In this document: piece after piece, positions 1 to 12,500 of the stretch | Layout: every line of letters begins with the position of its first letter | How positions within the stretch are numbered: the stretch's first letter is position 1 | Source: Plazaster borealis | Taxonomy: Eukaryota > Echinodermata > Asteroidea > Forcipulatida > Labidiasteridae | Direction: 5' to 3' | Assembly: GCA_021014325.1 (NCBI GenBank) | Contig: CM037463.1 | Span: forward strand, 23,224,026-23,288,025 | Length of the DNA stretch: 64,000 bases | The notes under the pieces: model-generated | Told to the model about the DNA's origin: nothing | The model's input: the letters and a program-made list of their open reading frames with translations, nothing else | The model's database searches: none | Position numbers and translations under genes: made by a program

Positions 1-180
1 AGCAAGCATTATGGTTTTATTTTGCTTTACAACTCATAATTTAATGGCCTTCATGCCTTTTCTAGTTTTACATTTTTGGCCTTGGTGCCCTTTCTACTGG
101 CATTGGTGCCCTCCAAAATTTGGCTTGCTCCAAGGCCAAAGTGGCCTAAAAAAATTGTAATTCGAGGCCTGCAAATGACA
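1..180. repeat. Dispersed repeat in pyruvate kinase intron 2
   Basis: This AT-rich intron sequence carries the phrase GGCCTTGGTGCCCTTTCTAC, which resembles the element at 19443-19612 (both contain CTTGGTGCCC). It is read as part of a dispersed element with unknown borders. Confidence 0.35.
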
Positions 181-207
181 ACAAAAGTTTGCTGACGAAA
201 CACCAAC

Positions 208-299
208 CTCGTGTGTCCCGTGAGAGAAGTTCATACGAGCGATGTTCATTCCAGCTTGGATGACCTTTTCTAGGGTGTCGACCTCCCGCGACGCAGGAC
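208..299 (-). CDS. PKM: Pyruvate kinase coding exon 2
   Basis: 92 bases that with the carried-over G give 31 codons, ending in phase 0 at THE. It holds the active-site segment [11 protein letters not shown]. The donor GAG|gttggt is weaker than consensus. No further pyruvate kinase exon is visible in bases 1-207. Confidence 0.92.
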
Positions 300-1708
300 C
301 TGACAACAACAAAAACAGTAAGGGGTAAAGGTCAAGTGGTACTGTGTAGATGCATTCACCATGATACCATAAAATCTATTACAAGCTGGCACAATCTATC
401 TATAATTCATAAATACCCGGGAGTGGGACAGTTGATCTATTCTGAGTGGTCGACAGGAGATATGTGGCCATGTTTAAACATGCAATATAAACAAGGTGAA
501 AAGTGTTTGCACATGACCTGAGTAAATTGAGTCAAAAGAGGGACGCTATAACTTATAAGATGATTGGCGCAGCTTGCAATTTCATGGCCCAATTTAAGTA
601 GGTAGGTCGCATATTAGGCTTGAGCAAGTTTGCAACCTGTGTGCGGTTGTTTGAAACTTAAGCGTGCAGTATCGAATCTTACGCGAGGAGCTACTTAGCG
701 CTCAACATGGATAGAAATTCAACGCAGAGTAGAGGCAAGCTGAGGCTAAACTGTCAGATTTGTTCCCAACTTTAAAAGTTGTTTTGATGTTTTTAATGTA
801 AAGGTGTTTATGATTGGGAAGAAAAGAATGGTGTCTCGGTCTCAAATAGCCGTTTAAAACCTTGCAGGGTCGAGTCTATGGCTGTGCAATAAAGGCTTGG
901 TTCTTCATAGCATGGCCTGCACACTGCTGGTTTTAAACGGCTGTTGAAGACCTCATCACTACTCTTTTATTCCCTTATTCAAACCACGTGGATGATATTA
1001 AAAGGTCAGACAGTAGAAGGGTTATTGTAGAAGTTTACTTAATATTCAGTTTATTGTTGATATAAATTTTAGATACAACTGCAGTATTTTTCACAATTTG
1101 TTCAAGACAGAGAACAAATTTTTATTTTTTTGGGTGGGTGGGAGCTTGTAGGACGAGAAAAAAAAAGAAAAAAAAATTAAAGATGGCAAATCGATGCAAT
1201 CTTATCATTCATTGTGACACAAACAAGTTTATTATTTACTCAGCTATGATAATCCTTTTGGTCATAATAAGTGAACAATTTGACAGTCACATTAGGCATC
1301 TAATGCAAGAATAGACCTTTGTCACGGTGTGGCCATCTTGATTTTCTCCCATTCAAATCAATGTAACCAAACCGAGGCTGGAAGGAGAAACAGTCTGGTT
1401 CCTTTTTGTACGATGAATATTAGCATTCATTACTGCTATTGGATACAAGGAACATGACCAAGATGGTGGCAGCATGATAAAGGTCTATATGGGAAGGGTG
1501 TATGTGTGTCTTGGTCCTAGTCCTCACCGATAGTGCAGATGATTCCGGTGTTACGGACATTGCCTGGCCGACTGTCAATATGCAGCTTGCTCTGATGGTC
1601 TAAGAAAGAGTTTGCCGTCACCACTTTGTACTGAGTGGCCTGGAAGTAGTGCTCGCTCCCAACTGCTTCTACACTTTCTCCTTCGCTTGGATGGGTCGAC
1701 CTTTTCAT
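208..1708 (-). CDS. PKM: Pyruvate kinase, N-terminal part (first two coding exons, gene continues off the left edge)
   Basis: Pyruvate kinase transfers phosphate from phosphoenolpyruvate to ADP in the last step of glycolysis, in the cytosol. Two minus-strand exons join in phase: exon 1 (1528-1708) ends ..NTGIICTIG and exon 2 (208-299) continues [19 protein letters not shown], then [12 protein letters not shown]. From family knowledge this is the conserved start of the TIM-barrel A domain. The R-x-N-F-S-H stretch carries the arginine, asparagine and serine that bind substrate and potassium. The ATG at 1706-1708 is chosen because an in-frame stop lies just upstream (1724-1726) and the N-terminal extension has the usual length for animal enzymes. 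Borders are G|gtgagg (exon 1 donor), ttgtcag (exon 2 acceptor) and GAG|gttggt (exon 2 donor). The B and C domains lie outside the window. PKM and PKLR types cannot be told apart from this part. Confidence 0.92.
300..1527 (-). other. Pyruvate kinase intron 1
   Basis: No coding signal. It holds two single, diverged copies of the 120-bp unit that forms the array at 8.5-9.0 kb (337-415 and about 961-1012) and one MITE (1311-1490). The rest is AT-rich single-copy sequence. Confidence 0.7.
1311..1490. mobile_element. MITE with TA-bordered inverted ends, copy 1
   Basis: The ends are inverted (ATAGACCTTTGTCACG at the left, GATAAAGGTCTATA at the right) and contain TA at both borders, as expected of Tc1/mariner-type target duplication. 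The inside has a second inverted pair around CCATCTTG and CAAGATGG. A second copy lies at 60440-60591. No transposase. Confidence 0.7.
1528..1708 (-). CDS. PKM: Pyruvate kinase coding exon 1
   Basis: Encodes the first 60 residues plus one base of the next codon. The first ~30 residues ([20 protein letters not shown] onwards) are poorly conserved. The part from [12 protein letters not shown] to NTGIICTIG is the family signature. The exon ends with one base of a glycine codon, completed by GT at the start of exon 2. Confidence 0.9.
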
Positions 1709-3531
1709 CTTGCACTCTTCTGATTACGGGACTGCTTTTTTTTTAAAGTAAAATGGTGGGAAAGTACAAGTAAAATCAAAGGAAATGCTGTTTTTTAGAA
1801 AGAACAATTACTCTCACCTCAGTGTGATGAAGATGTTTAACCCTCTCGTTACTGTATTGTTTTGACACAAACAACTGCTGGTGACTAAATTGTTTGACCA
1901 CTCAAGCGTGAAGCACACATTCTTACACAACAGAAAGCTTTCTTTCAAATGCCTATTTTATAAACTCTTCTAATTCAGTAATTCTATCTCCTTGAACATA
2001 CTGTTTTTACAGCAAAATAAGTAATAACAATGTCTTACAAATTACTTATTGAATTTCCTTTCATATAATCCAAAAATCAATGAGATCGGCCAATAAATGT
2101 CAAAATTCTTGGTCTTTGTTTCCTCAGTGTGATCTGTAAACTCAATTACTTTTTTGTACACAACTAGTAATATACTACATGACGCGTGATGCTCCGTAGC
2201 TGTTTTGCATTTTTGATCTTTCAGCTACAATTTCAATTTGTTTACAGCTCTATGAGTAGAGCTCAGCAAAAAGGAAACCAGTTACGTTAGTCACACAGAA
2301 TAGATGTTTTTTGGTACATCATTAATTACATCATTTGACAATGATTTCGGCTGGTAACTTTATTCTTCTGCTGGTAAAGCCAGGTAAAGCTACATTGTTT
2401 TGTACAATCAAAAGATACATTCATTATTATTTTATTAATGACAAAATCAATGTTTAATTTTTAAATCTGGGCTACCTACAATTACTAAAACTAAGTTACT
2501 TCCCAGGGTCAGGTAAAACAAATTACAGTTTACTAACTAGCCCCATGCCCATGGGCTATACTTTCATGACTTTACAAAAAGCTTAAGCGCGAGGCCTGTG
2601 CTCAGAGTCATCCCAAACCATAAACAAGGACTCTAGCTCTAAGTCTATGGTCATCCACAACAACTCCCCCAATAGAGATAGTCAGATACGATTTGGAAAT
2701 TCCGGCGTAGTCGACATCATTAATAATTAGCTCAATGGTTGAGACGATAAAATAGTACTGCAGTCCATACTTCAGTGAATGTACTGAATAAAATACCTGA
2801 ATTCCCTTTAATTATTTCACAATTTTAGGAATAAATCACTTACCTTTTTGGCACGTACGACCGGCTTTTTGTCCAGGGAAGTAATAAATTTGTAGAATGG
2901 TGCCGCACCTAAAGTGTGCCGGTTCCAGTGTATAAGGTTAGATAAGATTGAGAAGATAAGTTTGTTTACTGGGTACCAGACGTTATATCGCGCGATATGT
3001 TTTGTATGTTTTTTTTACCCGCATATCACGCACTGAAGTCATGAAGACGACGACGAGACCGTCAGGAATAATGAGTAACTGACCTGGGAAATATATGTCA
3101 ACAGAGGGCGCTGTTGGTAAACTTCTGCAGAGTTCAACGAACTTCCGAAAATCGTAATTGATAATTGATGTCTGGATTCCTGAACTGTTTGTATGAAGAG
3201 TAATACAACAAAATAAATCAACCAGTCTCAAAAATATTGACAGACTGGCTCCTGGCATTTATAATCGTTAGAATAAAGAGTAAGAATACAGGATCTATGA
3301 CCTAGCGTTTGACCTTGTGTTTGGGGCGCCTTGATCATGTGACTTATTTTACACAATGAATTGAATGACAATGAAAGAAAAGCATCGTGCATGTCGTGAA
3401 CTAAAAACCATAAGTTCTTCCGCGATGGGGAAATGAATGCAATCTATTGTTCTAAAAGTTGAAAGTCCAGCATATTGTGATTTTTCAAAAACTGTGTCAT
3501 GTCATTGTCAGAAAATAACCCGGATACACCA
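1709..3531. other. Intergenic region between divergent genes
   Basis: No coding signal beyond short chance frames. It probably contains the promoters of pyruvate kinase (leftward) and the STARD3-like gene (rightward). I see no clear TATA box or CpG island. Confidence 0.5.
2844..3000 (-). promoter_or_regulatory. Possible 5' untranslated exon of pyruvate kinase
   Basis: On the minus strand the sequence CAAAAAG is followed by a perfect donor GTAAGT (plus-strand ACTTAC at 2838-2843). The exon would end at 2844, about 1.1 kb upstream of the pyruvate kinase ATG. Because 1724-1726 is an in-frame stop, splicing of a non-coding leader into the first coding exon is plausible. The transcription start is not identified, so the outer border is a guess. 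Confidence 0.3.
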
Positions 3532-3537
3532 ATGGCT
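3532..3537 (+). CDS. STARD3: STARD3-like tentative first coding exon (Met-Ala)
   Basis: ATG GCT is followed at once by a perfect donor GTAAGT. Its phase 0 fits the phase-0 start of the 5820 exon, giving MADAVNGFQPSF. That second exon has no ATG before an upstream in-frame stop at 5775-5777, so an upstream start exon is required. The context has G at +4 but C at -3. Other upstream exons cannot be excluded without transcript data. Confidence 0.4.
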
Positions 3538-6500
3538 GTAAGTGAAGAATTATGTTGTCGTATCGCCACTTTCCACCATGTCCACTGACTTTAGTTCCCT
3601 GTTTTCGTTTTTTTATATAATTAATCAACTGATTAATCATACCCCATGCCTACTGTACTGATGTACCCGACTGTGCTAGTGGTTTATTTATAAATTAATT
3701 GTTAATAATTAATATTAATAATGATTCATGATAATTTCAATTACGTTTGCATCCAATACCTCAGATTTTGTAATTGAACACTATTGTCTTGATAATTTAT
3801 TACTCGATCATTATTCATATTGCATGTTTTTGTTTTTGTTTGTCAAATGTTGTTTGTTTGTTTGTGTGTTGTTGTTGTTTTGTTTTTTCCCTTACCTAGG
3901 TAGTGTGCATGGCCATAAATATTTTGTAAACAAACAAAATATCATAATTTGGACAAATTGTCTGTTCCTTACCTCCCTCCTCAAATGGTCTGATGGTAGT
4001 ATACAAAAGATAATGTGTCTTTATAAAAATAAAATAAATAAATTTATTCAGCAGGGACGGAGTGTTGGATCATGAAGGACATTTATTGGCCAATCATACA
4101 TCGACTCGTCAAGGCCAGATTGCCCTGTTAATTTCATAAATAAATATAATAATTAATAACAAACATTAACATTAACAATAACACTAGATGACTTAGAAAT
4201 ATATATGATCAAATTCATCTGATATAAATTGGATGATTGTTGTTGTTTGTTGTGCACAAAGAAAAGGTGCCCTAATGTTAATACAATAAAAATTATTCAA
4301 TTATTTGGTACATCTGTCCATCTTTGTCCTGTAGGAAAATGACTCTCTACAAATCAATAGGCCTACATTTATTCTTCTAGGAAAATGGCTCCATTGTATA
4401 CCCAGTAACTGGGAGGCTGTACTCCTTTGTTTCTTTTCTTTGTTGATATCTGCCCTATTGTCTAATCACAGTATCGCACCATGGAGCTTTATTACACAAA
4501 ATCATCCACTTACTAATTATGGTCATTTGCATACCCCATAATAACTTGTTACCCCTTAGCATTGAATTGAATTGTATTGCATGAATACAAGTTCTCCTTT
4601 GTAGCCTACAAATTGTCATACAGTCCACAGACCTGGGCCCAATTTCATAAAGCTGTAAAGCGGAAAAAATGCTTAGCAAATTGTTTTGCTAAGCAAAAAA
4701 TAAGTGGGGCACCAGTGACAATGTCAACCTCGTGGAATTTTGGCTGGTAACCTGTTTCTGCTTAACAAGATTTGTCTGTGCTTAGCAAGCTTTTGTGCTT
4801 ACAGGCTTTATGAAATTGCCCAGATAACCAGTGGCCAGTGGTGAATCCACTACCCACTCATTGCATTTATGCATGTATTGTCATTAACACCAAAGAGCTC
4901 ATTGTGGAATTTGTGGTATTTGAACTATTTGACTTTGTTCAGGTTTCTACTCTGTAGGAAAAGAACCATTGTTTAGTTCTTGTGAAGATTTGCTTGTAAA
5001 TTCTATGGGCATCCACTGAGTGTAGTAGTGCTAGAATAAAGCATCCAGATACAAGGAAGTAGTATGCAGAAGTTATTTATGCCTGGTTTCTTTAGATGAT
5101 CTTCCAAGCCAAGGGAAGTTGGCAAACTCCCACAAGGGGATATAAACGCCAAGCTGGCAACAGCCAATCGCTCTCTTACAAACATTGGTTTAACCGTTTA
5201 ACGTCTATGATTATGAAATGCACAAATCAAGAAATTGTGATTCAGTAACTAGACGACAACACTTATTCTAGTCATTGTGAAAGCAGCGGTTAGCTTGATA
5301 GGATTTGAACCCACAACCTTGTGATTGCAAGTCCTGGTAAATGAACATTTATAAGTAAATGTATATGGGCTCATAGAGAGGTGTGTCATGTATAGAAATG
5401 GTGCATGGAGGGAGCGTGCTTGGTGCATCCATGGTGCATCGGTGCAAGTCTTATTCTTATGATAAAACCAACATTTAACTGTTTAAATAAACATTTTTTG
5501 GTGTGTTTTACAATCTAGTGGTAAAACATCTGCTCTAGCATGCAATGCATTGGTCGTGGGTTCGAATCCCACCCGAGTGATTTGCCTGTGGATTTTGTTC
5601 ACAGAACTCGGGGAAAGTACTGAGTATACAGTGCTTAATACACATAGGTGGAAGGGTAAATACAAATTATACTTTTACAATCTTGTTCTCTTTCCGCAAT
5701 TGATGGTTTGGGTTTTAAAGGATTCATAAATCTTATCAGAGAAGCTGTTGGAGAAACTTGATCAGGATACTACTTAAAGCAAGGCTAAAAAATTTCTGTC
5801 TATTTATGTTGGCATCCAGGACGCAGTGAATGGTTTCCAGCCGTCGTTTCGCGACAAACAAGCCCAGCGAGCAGCTTACACCATCTACAGCCAGTCAGTC
5901 GATGCTAGTCATGAAAACAGACTGACCAATAACGGCTCTCCGAGTGTTAACGGACACAATGATCCGAACCCTTTACGCTCGCAGGAGATGGTAAGAGAAC
6001 TTCGGTTCTCAACAGTGCGCCGGATGTTTTGTCTTCTGATTGTTTTCGACTTCCTACTGAACGCTGTCTTATGGTTCATCTACATTAACGTAAGTTTTTT
6101 TGTACAGAGAAAATCTTGTAACTTTTAATTCCTTTAGAATTATTTTGCCCGAATTGAATGGATTTAGCAAAATCAATCATTATTATTATTATATATTTCT
6201 GGTAATGAAACCAAGGATGCCTCATAAGTGAACTTAATCACTGTAGCTCGCCAGCCTGAGGAAACCTGTAAACAAGGGTGCTTGCTATGTGAACCAGAAA
6301 CACCGGGGTTAACCCCTACTCTTCCACGATAAGTGGTCTGGGTTCTTTTATGTGCACTACCAATCCTAGTACACGGGACCTACGGCTTAATGTCCCATCC
6401 GAAGGACAAAGCAATTATGGTAAAGTATCTTGCTCAAGGAAACAAGTGTCATGACTGGGACTCAAACCCACACTCTGCTGATCAGAAACACCAGAGCTTG

Positions 6501-9500
6501 AGTCCGGTGCTCTTAATCGCTCGGCCACGACACGCCACGGAAAGGGCCTGCGTGCCGGAACAGATTCAAAACCTGGTACTTAGGATACTTATGGAACGTC
6601 GGGCTTTGAGGTTAGACTTGGTCTTTTTGTGCCCCCCTTGAAGTGTCACACCAGTTCTCGTATTTCATTGGAATGTTGGCCCAATTTCTGTTGAGCAAAC
6701 TCTTGAAATTAATCAGTGATTTAGCATTTACTATGTTTGAGGGCAGGCTGTTCCAGTCATTTACAACACGCTGGGAGAAAAACTCATTTCTTACTCTAAG
6801 ACGTGACCTGCTCTTGAAAATCTTGAAGTTATGACCCCTGGTTTTCGATGCCGGTTGAAATGTAATGAATTTTGTGGTGTCAATGTTATCGATGCCAGAG
6901 ATGGTGTTGAGTTTCCAACATGGATTTTACTGACTATGGGAGTTTCTAGTTATAAATCCCAAGGAAGAAAGGGGATCAATTAACCATACTTTTTTATTTG
7001 GATGAACTCAGAGGGTCATAGATAAGTTTTTGTCAACGTAATGCTGTTTTATGCAAAATTATAAAGAAAAATATCGTAAAAGTCACCTATGAAAGTTTCT
7101 GCTGAATAGAGTATTTTCTTTCTTGTTTTAAAGAAAACAGCCAAAACTTGTCATAGTAATTTCACCAAGAACGTTGAATCCATCCACCTTGTGACAGTGG
7201 GTACTAACCGCATCTCTGACCACAGCGTTTGTGAACGGACACCACGGAAATTGAATTTTCAGTCAACCCTCAGAAATCTGAATAACAATTCATGCATGAA
7301 TCATTTCTCAGGATCAAATGTATTTGGTTAAAAAATTATCCAACCCGTATTACTTTGAAATGAATCCTTTCTCAAAATAGTTTATACTATCAACAGCTGT
7401 AGTCCTTCTTACCAAGTAAATTTGTATGTCTGTTAAATTGTTTAGGAGTATTTACCAATCTGTGACCCTACTGTATTAAACTTAATCTTGTGGAATTTTG
7501 CTTATTTTTTGCAGCTAATTGATCCGAACATTTCACACAGTCTTACGTGTCAAGTGAAACAATATTCAATCCAGTCATCGCTTTTTGATTTTGTGATTTT
7601 AGCAGCCAGTCGAACCTTCGTTCTTCTCTTTGCATATGCAATGTGCCATAGCAAGCACTGGTTTGCAGTGGCTGTAAGTTCTCCTGATATTATTTAAAGG
7701 CACTGAACACGTTTGGTAATTGTCAAAGACCAGTGTTCTCACTTGGTGTATCCCAACATATGCATAAAATAACAAGCCTGTGAAAATTTGGACTCAATTG
7801 GTCATCGAAGTTGCAAGAAAATGATGAAAGAAAAAACACCATTGTTGTACAAATTTGTGTGCTTTCAGATAGGAATAAAAACTTCTTGCAAGAAGTTTTT
7901 ATTATTTTAGTGAGAAATTACCTCTTTCTCAAAAACTACGTTACTTCAGAGGGAGTCGTTTCCTACAATGTTTTATACTATCAACAGCTCTCCAATGCTT
8001 GTTACCAAGTAAGTTTTTATGCTAATATTTGTTTTGAGTCATTACCAAACGTGTACGATACCTTTAAGTGTATAATATTTGTGTTGATATATCCTTATTC
8101 AATTTATTTTCATAAACTCAGGAAAGTTTTACGCAAGATCAAAATCTATAAATTTGCTCTTTCCGAACTACAAGTGTGAATTTATAAATAATTGGTGTAT
8201 TTTCTTCAAATCATTGTTTCATTTCTGTTTGCAGGTGACCACAACTCTATCTTGTATTTTTTTGATAGCAAAGGTGTTTCTGTATGATTTTGGGGTAAGT
8301 ATTTCTTTCTGAATAATTCAGTTTACTGTGAAAACACTTTTTGGTCGCATAATGAAAGTTTCTTTTGTTCAATAAAAGTTCCCTTGCCCCCGAAGCTGTG
8401 TCTGTCTGTAAAGGATAAAAACAGTCGACTTGATGTCATCATGAGGTAACATCAGTAGGGACATCATTAATGTAGGAATATCAATAATGTAGGAATATCA
8501 TTGGTAGGGACATCATTCATAACCACAGTGAATTATATTTTGAATGGTCACACAGTAGGAGGGTTGACTGTGTACTGTGTAGATGCATTCACCACATGAT
8601 ATCATATTGCAGGCCGCCATAGTTTATCTATCATTCAAAATCACAGTGGATGATATTGAATGGTCAGACAGTGAGAGGGTTGACTGTACTGTGTAGATGT
8701 AAATGCATTCACCACATGATGTCATATTGCAGGCTGGCATAGTGTATCTATCATACAAAATCACAGTGGATAATATTGAATGGTCAGACAGTGAGAGGGT
8801 TGACTGTACTGTGTAGATGTAAATACATTCACCACATGATGTCATATTGCAGGCTGGCATAGTGTATCTATCATTCATAACCACTGTGGATGATATTGAA
8901 TGATCATACAGTAGGAGGGTTGACCGTATACTGTGTAGATGCATTCACCACATGATGTCATATTGTTAGCTAGCATAGTTTACACATCCTTCCAAACCAC
9001 AAAGGACGCTATTAAATGAATGGTCCGACAGTAGGAGGTTTTATTCCTTCCTCATAAATGCCCGGTTCATACTTCACGCGAATTGCAAAACCGAAGCGAA
9101 TTTCCTTGTGCCACAAAAGCAGAGCTTACCTGATTGCTTATGTCATGTAATCTGCTTCGCATTCACTTCCGCGTCAAGTAGGAACCGAGATTAATGAGAA
9201 AAAGTATAAACGATGGTTTCTGTATAATTCTTTTATACTTGCCATTTTTGGTTTTACTTTTCACTACACTTTTTAGATTTCTGTGAATTATTTAATATCA
9301 ATTTATATTCTTTTAAATGAGCAGGGTCTGGGACGGCACATCTTTTTTTTATGACAGTTTTGTTTTCTTTTGCCTTTCCCTGGACGGCCTCAGCTCGTAA
9401 TATTGTATTGTCCAAAGAATAAAAATAACTAAGAATAAATACATTTTTTAAAAACATTATTTAATTTCAAAACTGTCTTTGTATTTTCTCTATAGTATAA

Positions 9501-12500
9501 CAAGCATGAATCAGATCAGTGTGTTCCAGATTACAACAAAGCCCACCCTTTGGATTTCTTAATCGCCATAGCGTCATTTATTCTTCCATGGGCGGAGACG
9601 TGGGTCTTTGACTTCCAAGTCATTCCAAGGGAAAAATTACTCCAAGAAGGTAAACTATAGGCTCTACTTAGTAACACCTTGACTTAACTAAATATCACCA
9701 AAAACCACTTCTTAAGGCCATGTCACACGAGGCAATTTACAGGCAACCAGTTCTAGGCAATCCCCGGTAAGAAAGTTCATTCACATTTCAGTTTTCTCAT
9801 TACCAGGGTTCTCCCCAGGTTTTTTTCAAAACTGGGGGGCATTCTGGGCCAACATTTTGGGATGTTTGGCCGAAGTGCGCTGAATTGAAACAAGGTCCTC
9901 GGAATGTTTTCTACTTGGTGTTTTTCTTGGTTTTCAAAGCCCTACTGTGCAATTTGGAGCATTCTATATGGTTTTCTTTTCATGTTTTTTGTGAAACTAT
10001 CGGATTACAAAAAAAATATATATATAATATATATTATTATCGGCCGATTTTGTGTGCGTATCGACCAAAATTTGCGCGTATCGGCAACCCTGATTATTTT
10101 CCTGGGGATAGTGAGTTACAGCTAAAAGAATGTCCCTTGTGCTGCCGAGGTGTTCCTTGTGCATACAGTGCAGTTGGTTGCCTGAAAAGGAAATTGCCCT
10201 GTGTGACAAGGCCTTTAGTTTGGCCAGATTTGGATCTTGTTGGATGCTTGATGTCTGTGGAGGAGACAGTGGATTGACAATGGGGTCATTGAGAAGGGGA
10301 AGGGAAGAGTTAAGTATCAAATAGGAGTTGAGTATGGACATAAATTGGTATTTATCAGACATTGTAAGAACACATTATTGTGATCACAAAGAAAAATGGA
10401 CTAAAACAGGATTTGAGCCTTCAACCTCTGGATTTACATGCTAGTGCTCTACCAACTGAGCTATCTAGTCCTAGGACGGCCATGGTGGTTTCCCTACTTA
10501 TAAAAAATATCTTTGTTCAGGGGGCGCCAGTCTAAAGTCTTACAACCTTATACTACCATAAAGAAAGCCAGGGATCATCTTTGTTCAGGGGGCGCCAGTC
10601 TAAAGTCTTACAACCTTATACTACCATAAAGAAAGCCAGGGATCATCTTTGTTCAGGGGGCGCCAGTCTAAAGTCTTACAACCTTATACTACCATAAAGA
10701 AAGCCAGTGATCATCTTTGTTCAGGGGGCGCCAGTCTAAAGTCTTACAACCTTATACTACCATAAAGAAAGCCGGGGATCATCTTTGTTCAGGGGGCGCC
10801 AGTCTAAAGTCTTACAACCTTATACTACCATAAAGAAAGCCGGGGATCATCTTTGTTCAGGGGGCGCCAGTCTAAAGTCTTACAACCTTATACTACCATA
10901 AAGAAAGCCAGGGATCATGCCCAGGTTCAGTACAACCTGGGAAGCAGCAGTGAGGGCATCACAATAGGGGGATACGACTCTTACTTTTACACAATTAGTT
11001 AAACGTCCCACTAGCCTGCATCAATTAAAAAACGAGTTAAACGCCATCTTGCTACAAAAGCCAGATCAGAGGAAGCATAGTTTGGGTGCTTATTTCCATT
11101 TTTAATCGATGTTTAATTTATTTAGTTATTTATCTTCTCTTGCTTTGTTTATCCATCCATTGTTTGACTCTCTTATTTCTTTTTGTTTATGGTGTTTTTG
11201 CTGATTTTTCTGTAAGAACCCCAATTGGAAATAAGGCTCAGTTATTGGCTTTTTAGGGCTATCCTTAAATTATTGTGTGCAGTTTTTCCTACTTGTTTTC
11301 TACTTTGGTTTATTTTATTTCAATGTTTTACCTGCTGTTACTGTGTACGTATTTTTGACATGTTCTTGCTGTATTTTATCCGAATAAATTCAAATCAAAT
11401 CAAATCAATACATTGTACATTATTGTTGGCTTTCAGCCTACTCTCTAATCCCCCTCACCCATGCTTTCAATTCTTCATCAAGGTCTTCATCAGAATGTAC
11501 TGAATTGTTATTCTCTTCGATTTCCTTAGTTGTCATTGATCAACGGAATCAAAATGCTGTTACAGAGAGATCTCCTCTACTTAGGAATATTGATATGCCA
11601 GGAAACAGCGACCCTGTCAGGTTTTACTCACCGCAGAACTCGCCTCCGAGTAAGTTGAGCTATTCCTGTTTTTAAGTGAGCCTTTGCGAGGATCTGTACT
11701 TCCGGGCACCTCGGATAGCAGCTACAGCATGTATTGTGGCAGTTGTTTTTGAAAAGAACTTGTATTACAATGTGTTTATAAATTTCACCCTTTCAATATG
11801 TTTTGAAGAAAGAAAAAAGCTAAATTGTGAACAATTTCAAAAAAAATCTTAGATTTTTTTCTTTTTTTTCTTTAAGCTGACCTCAATTTCCACTTCACGT
11901 TAAACCATTCTCTTAAGTCTCCAAATTTGTTTATAATTTTTTTTTATTACATTGTTAGTTTTAAATGTAATCATTCTACCAATATGCTTTTGGGGGTTGA
12001 AAAAAGTGATGTGACAGAAATAAAAAATAACACACAATTGCACCCACATTAATCTCCCATAGCTGGTGCCCGGAAGCTCAATGATGACCTAATCGTCGTG
12101 AGACTTACACGGTCTATTGAATGAGGTTGTTTACGTTCATCTGCTATTTTGGCTGAAACAATGTTAGTTCCCAGACATCTTATATGTGCCATGTCGTGGC
12201 CAAGTGGTTAAGAGCGCCGGACTCGAGCTCTGGTGTTTCTGATCAGCAGAGTGTGGGTTCGAGTCCCGGTCGTTGCACTTGTGCCCTTGAGCAAGATGCT
12301 TTACCATAATTGCTTTGTCCTTCGGATGGAACATTAAGCCGTAGGTCACGTGTACCAGGATTGGTAGTGCACGTAAATGAACCCAGAACACTTATCATGG
12401 AAGTGTAGGGGTTAACCCCGGTGTTTGTGGTTCACATAGCAAGCACCCTTGTTTCAGGCTTCCTTAGGCGTGCGAACTACAGTGATTAAGTTTACCCATG

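Noticed and set aside
6333..6641. 102-residue plus-strand frame
   Set aside because: Antisense translation of a tRNA-headed SINE and the adjoining LINE fragment; similar peptides occur at the other SINE copies.
7811..8179. 122-residue frame in a STARD3-like intron
   Set aside because: Lies in MITE A1; the same peptide pieces recur in other family-A copies, so it is not a gene.
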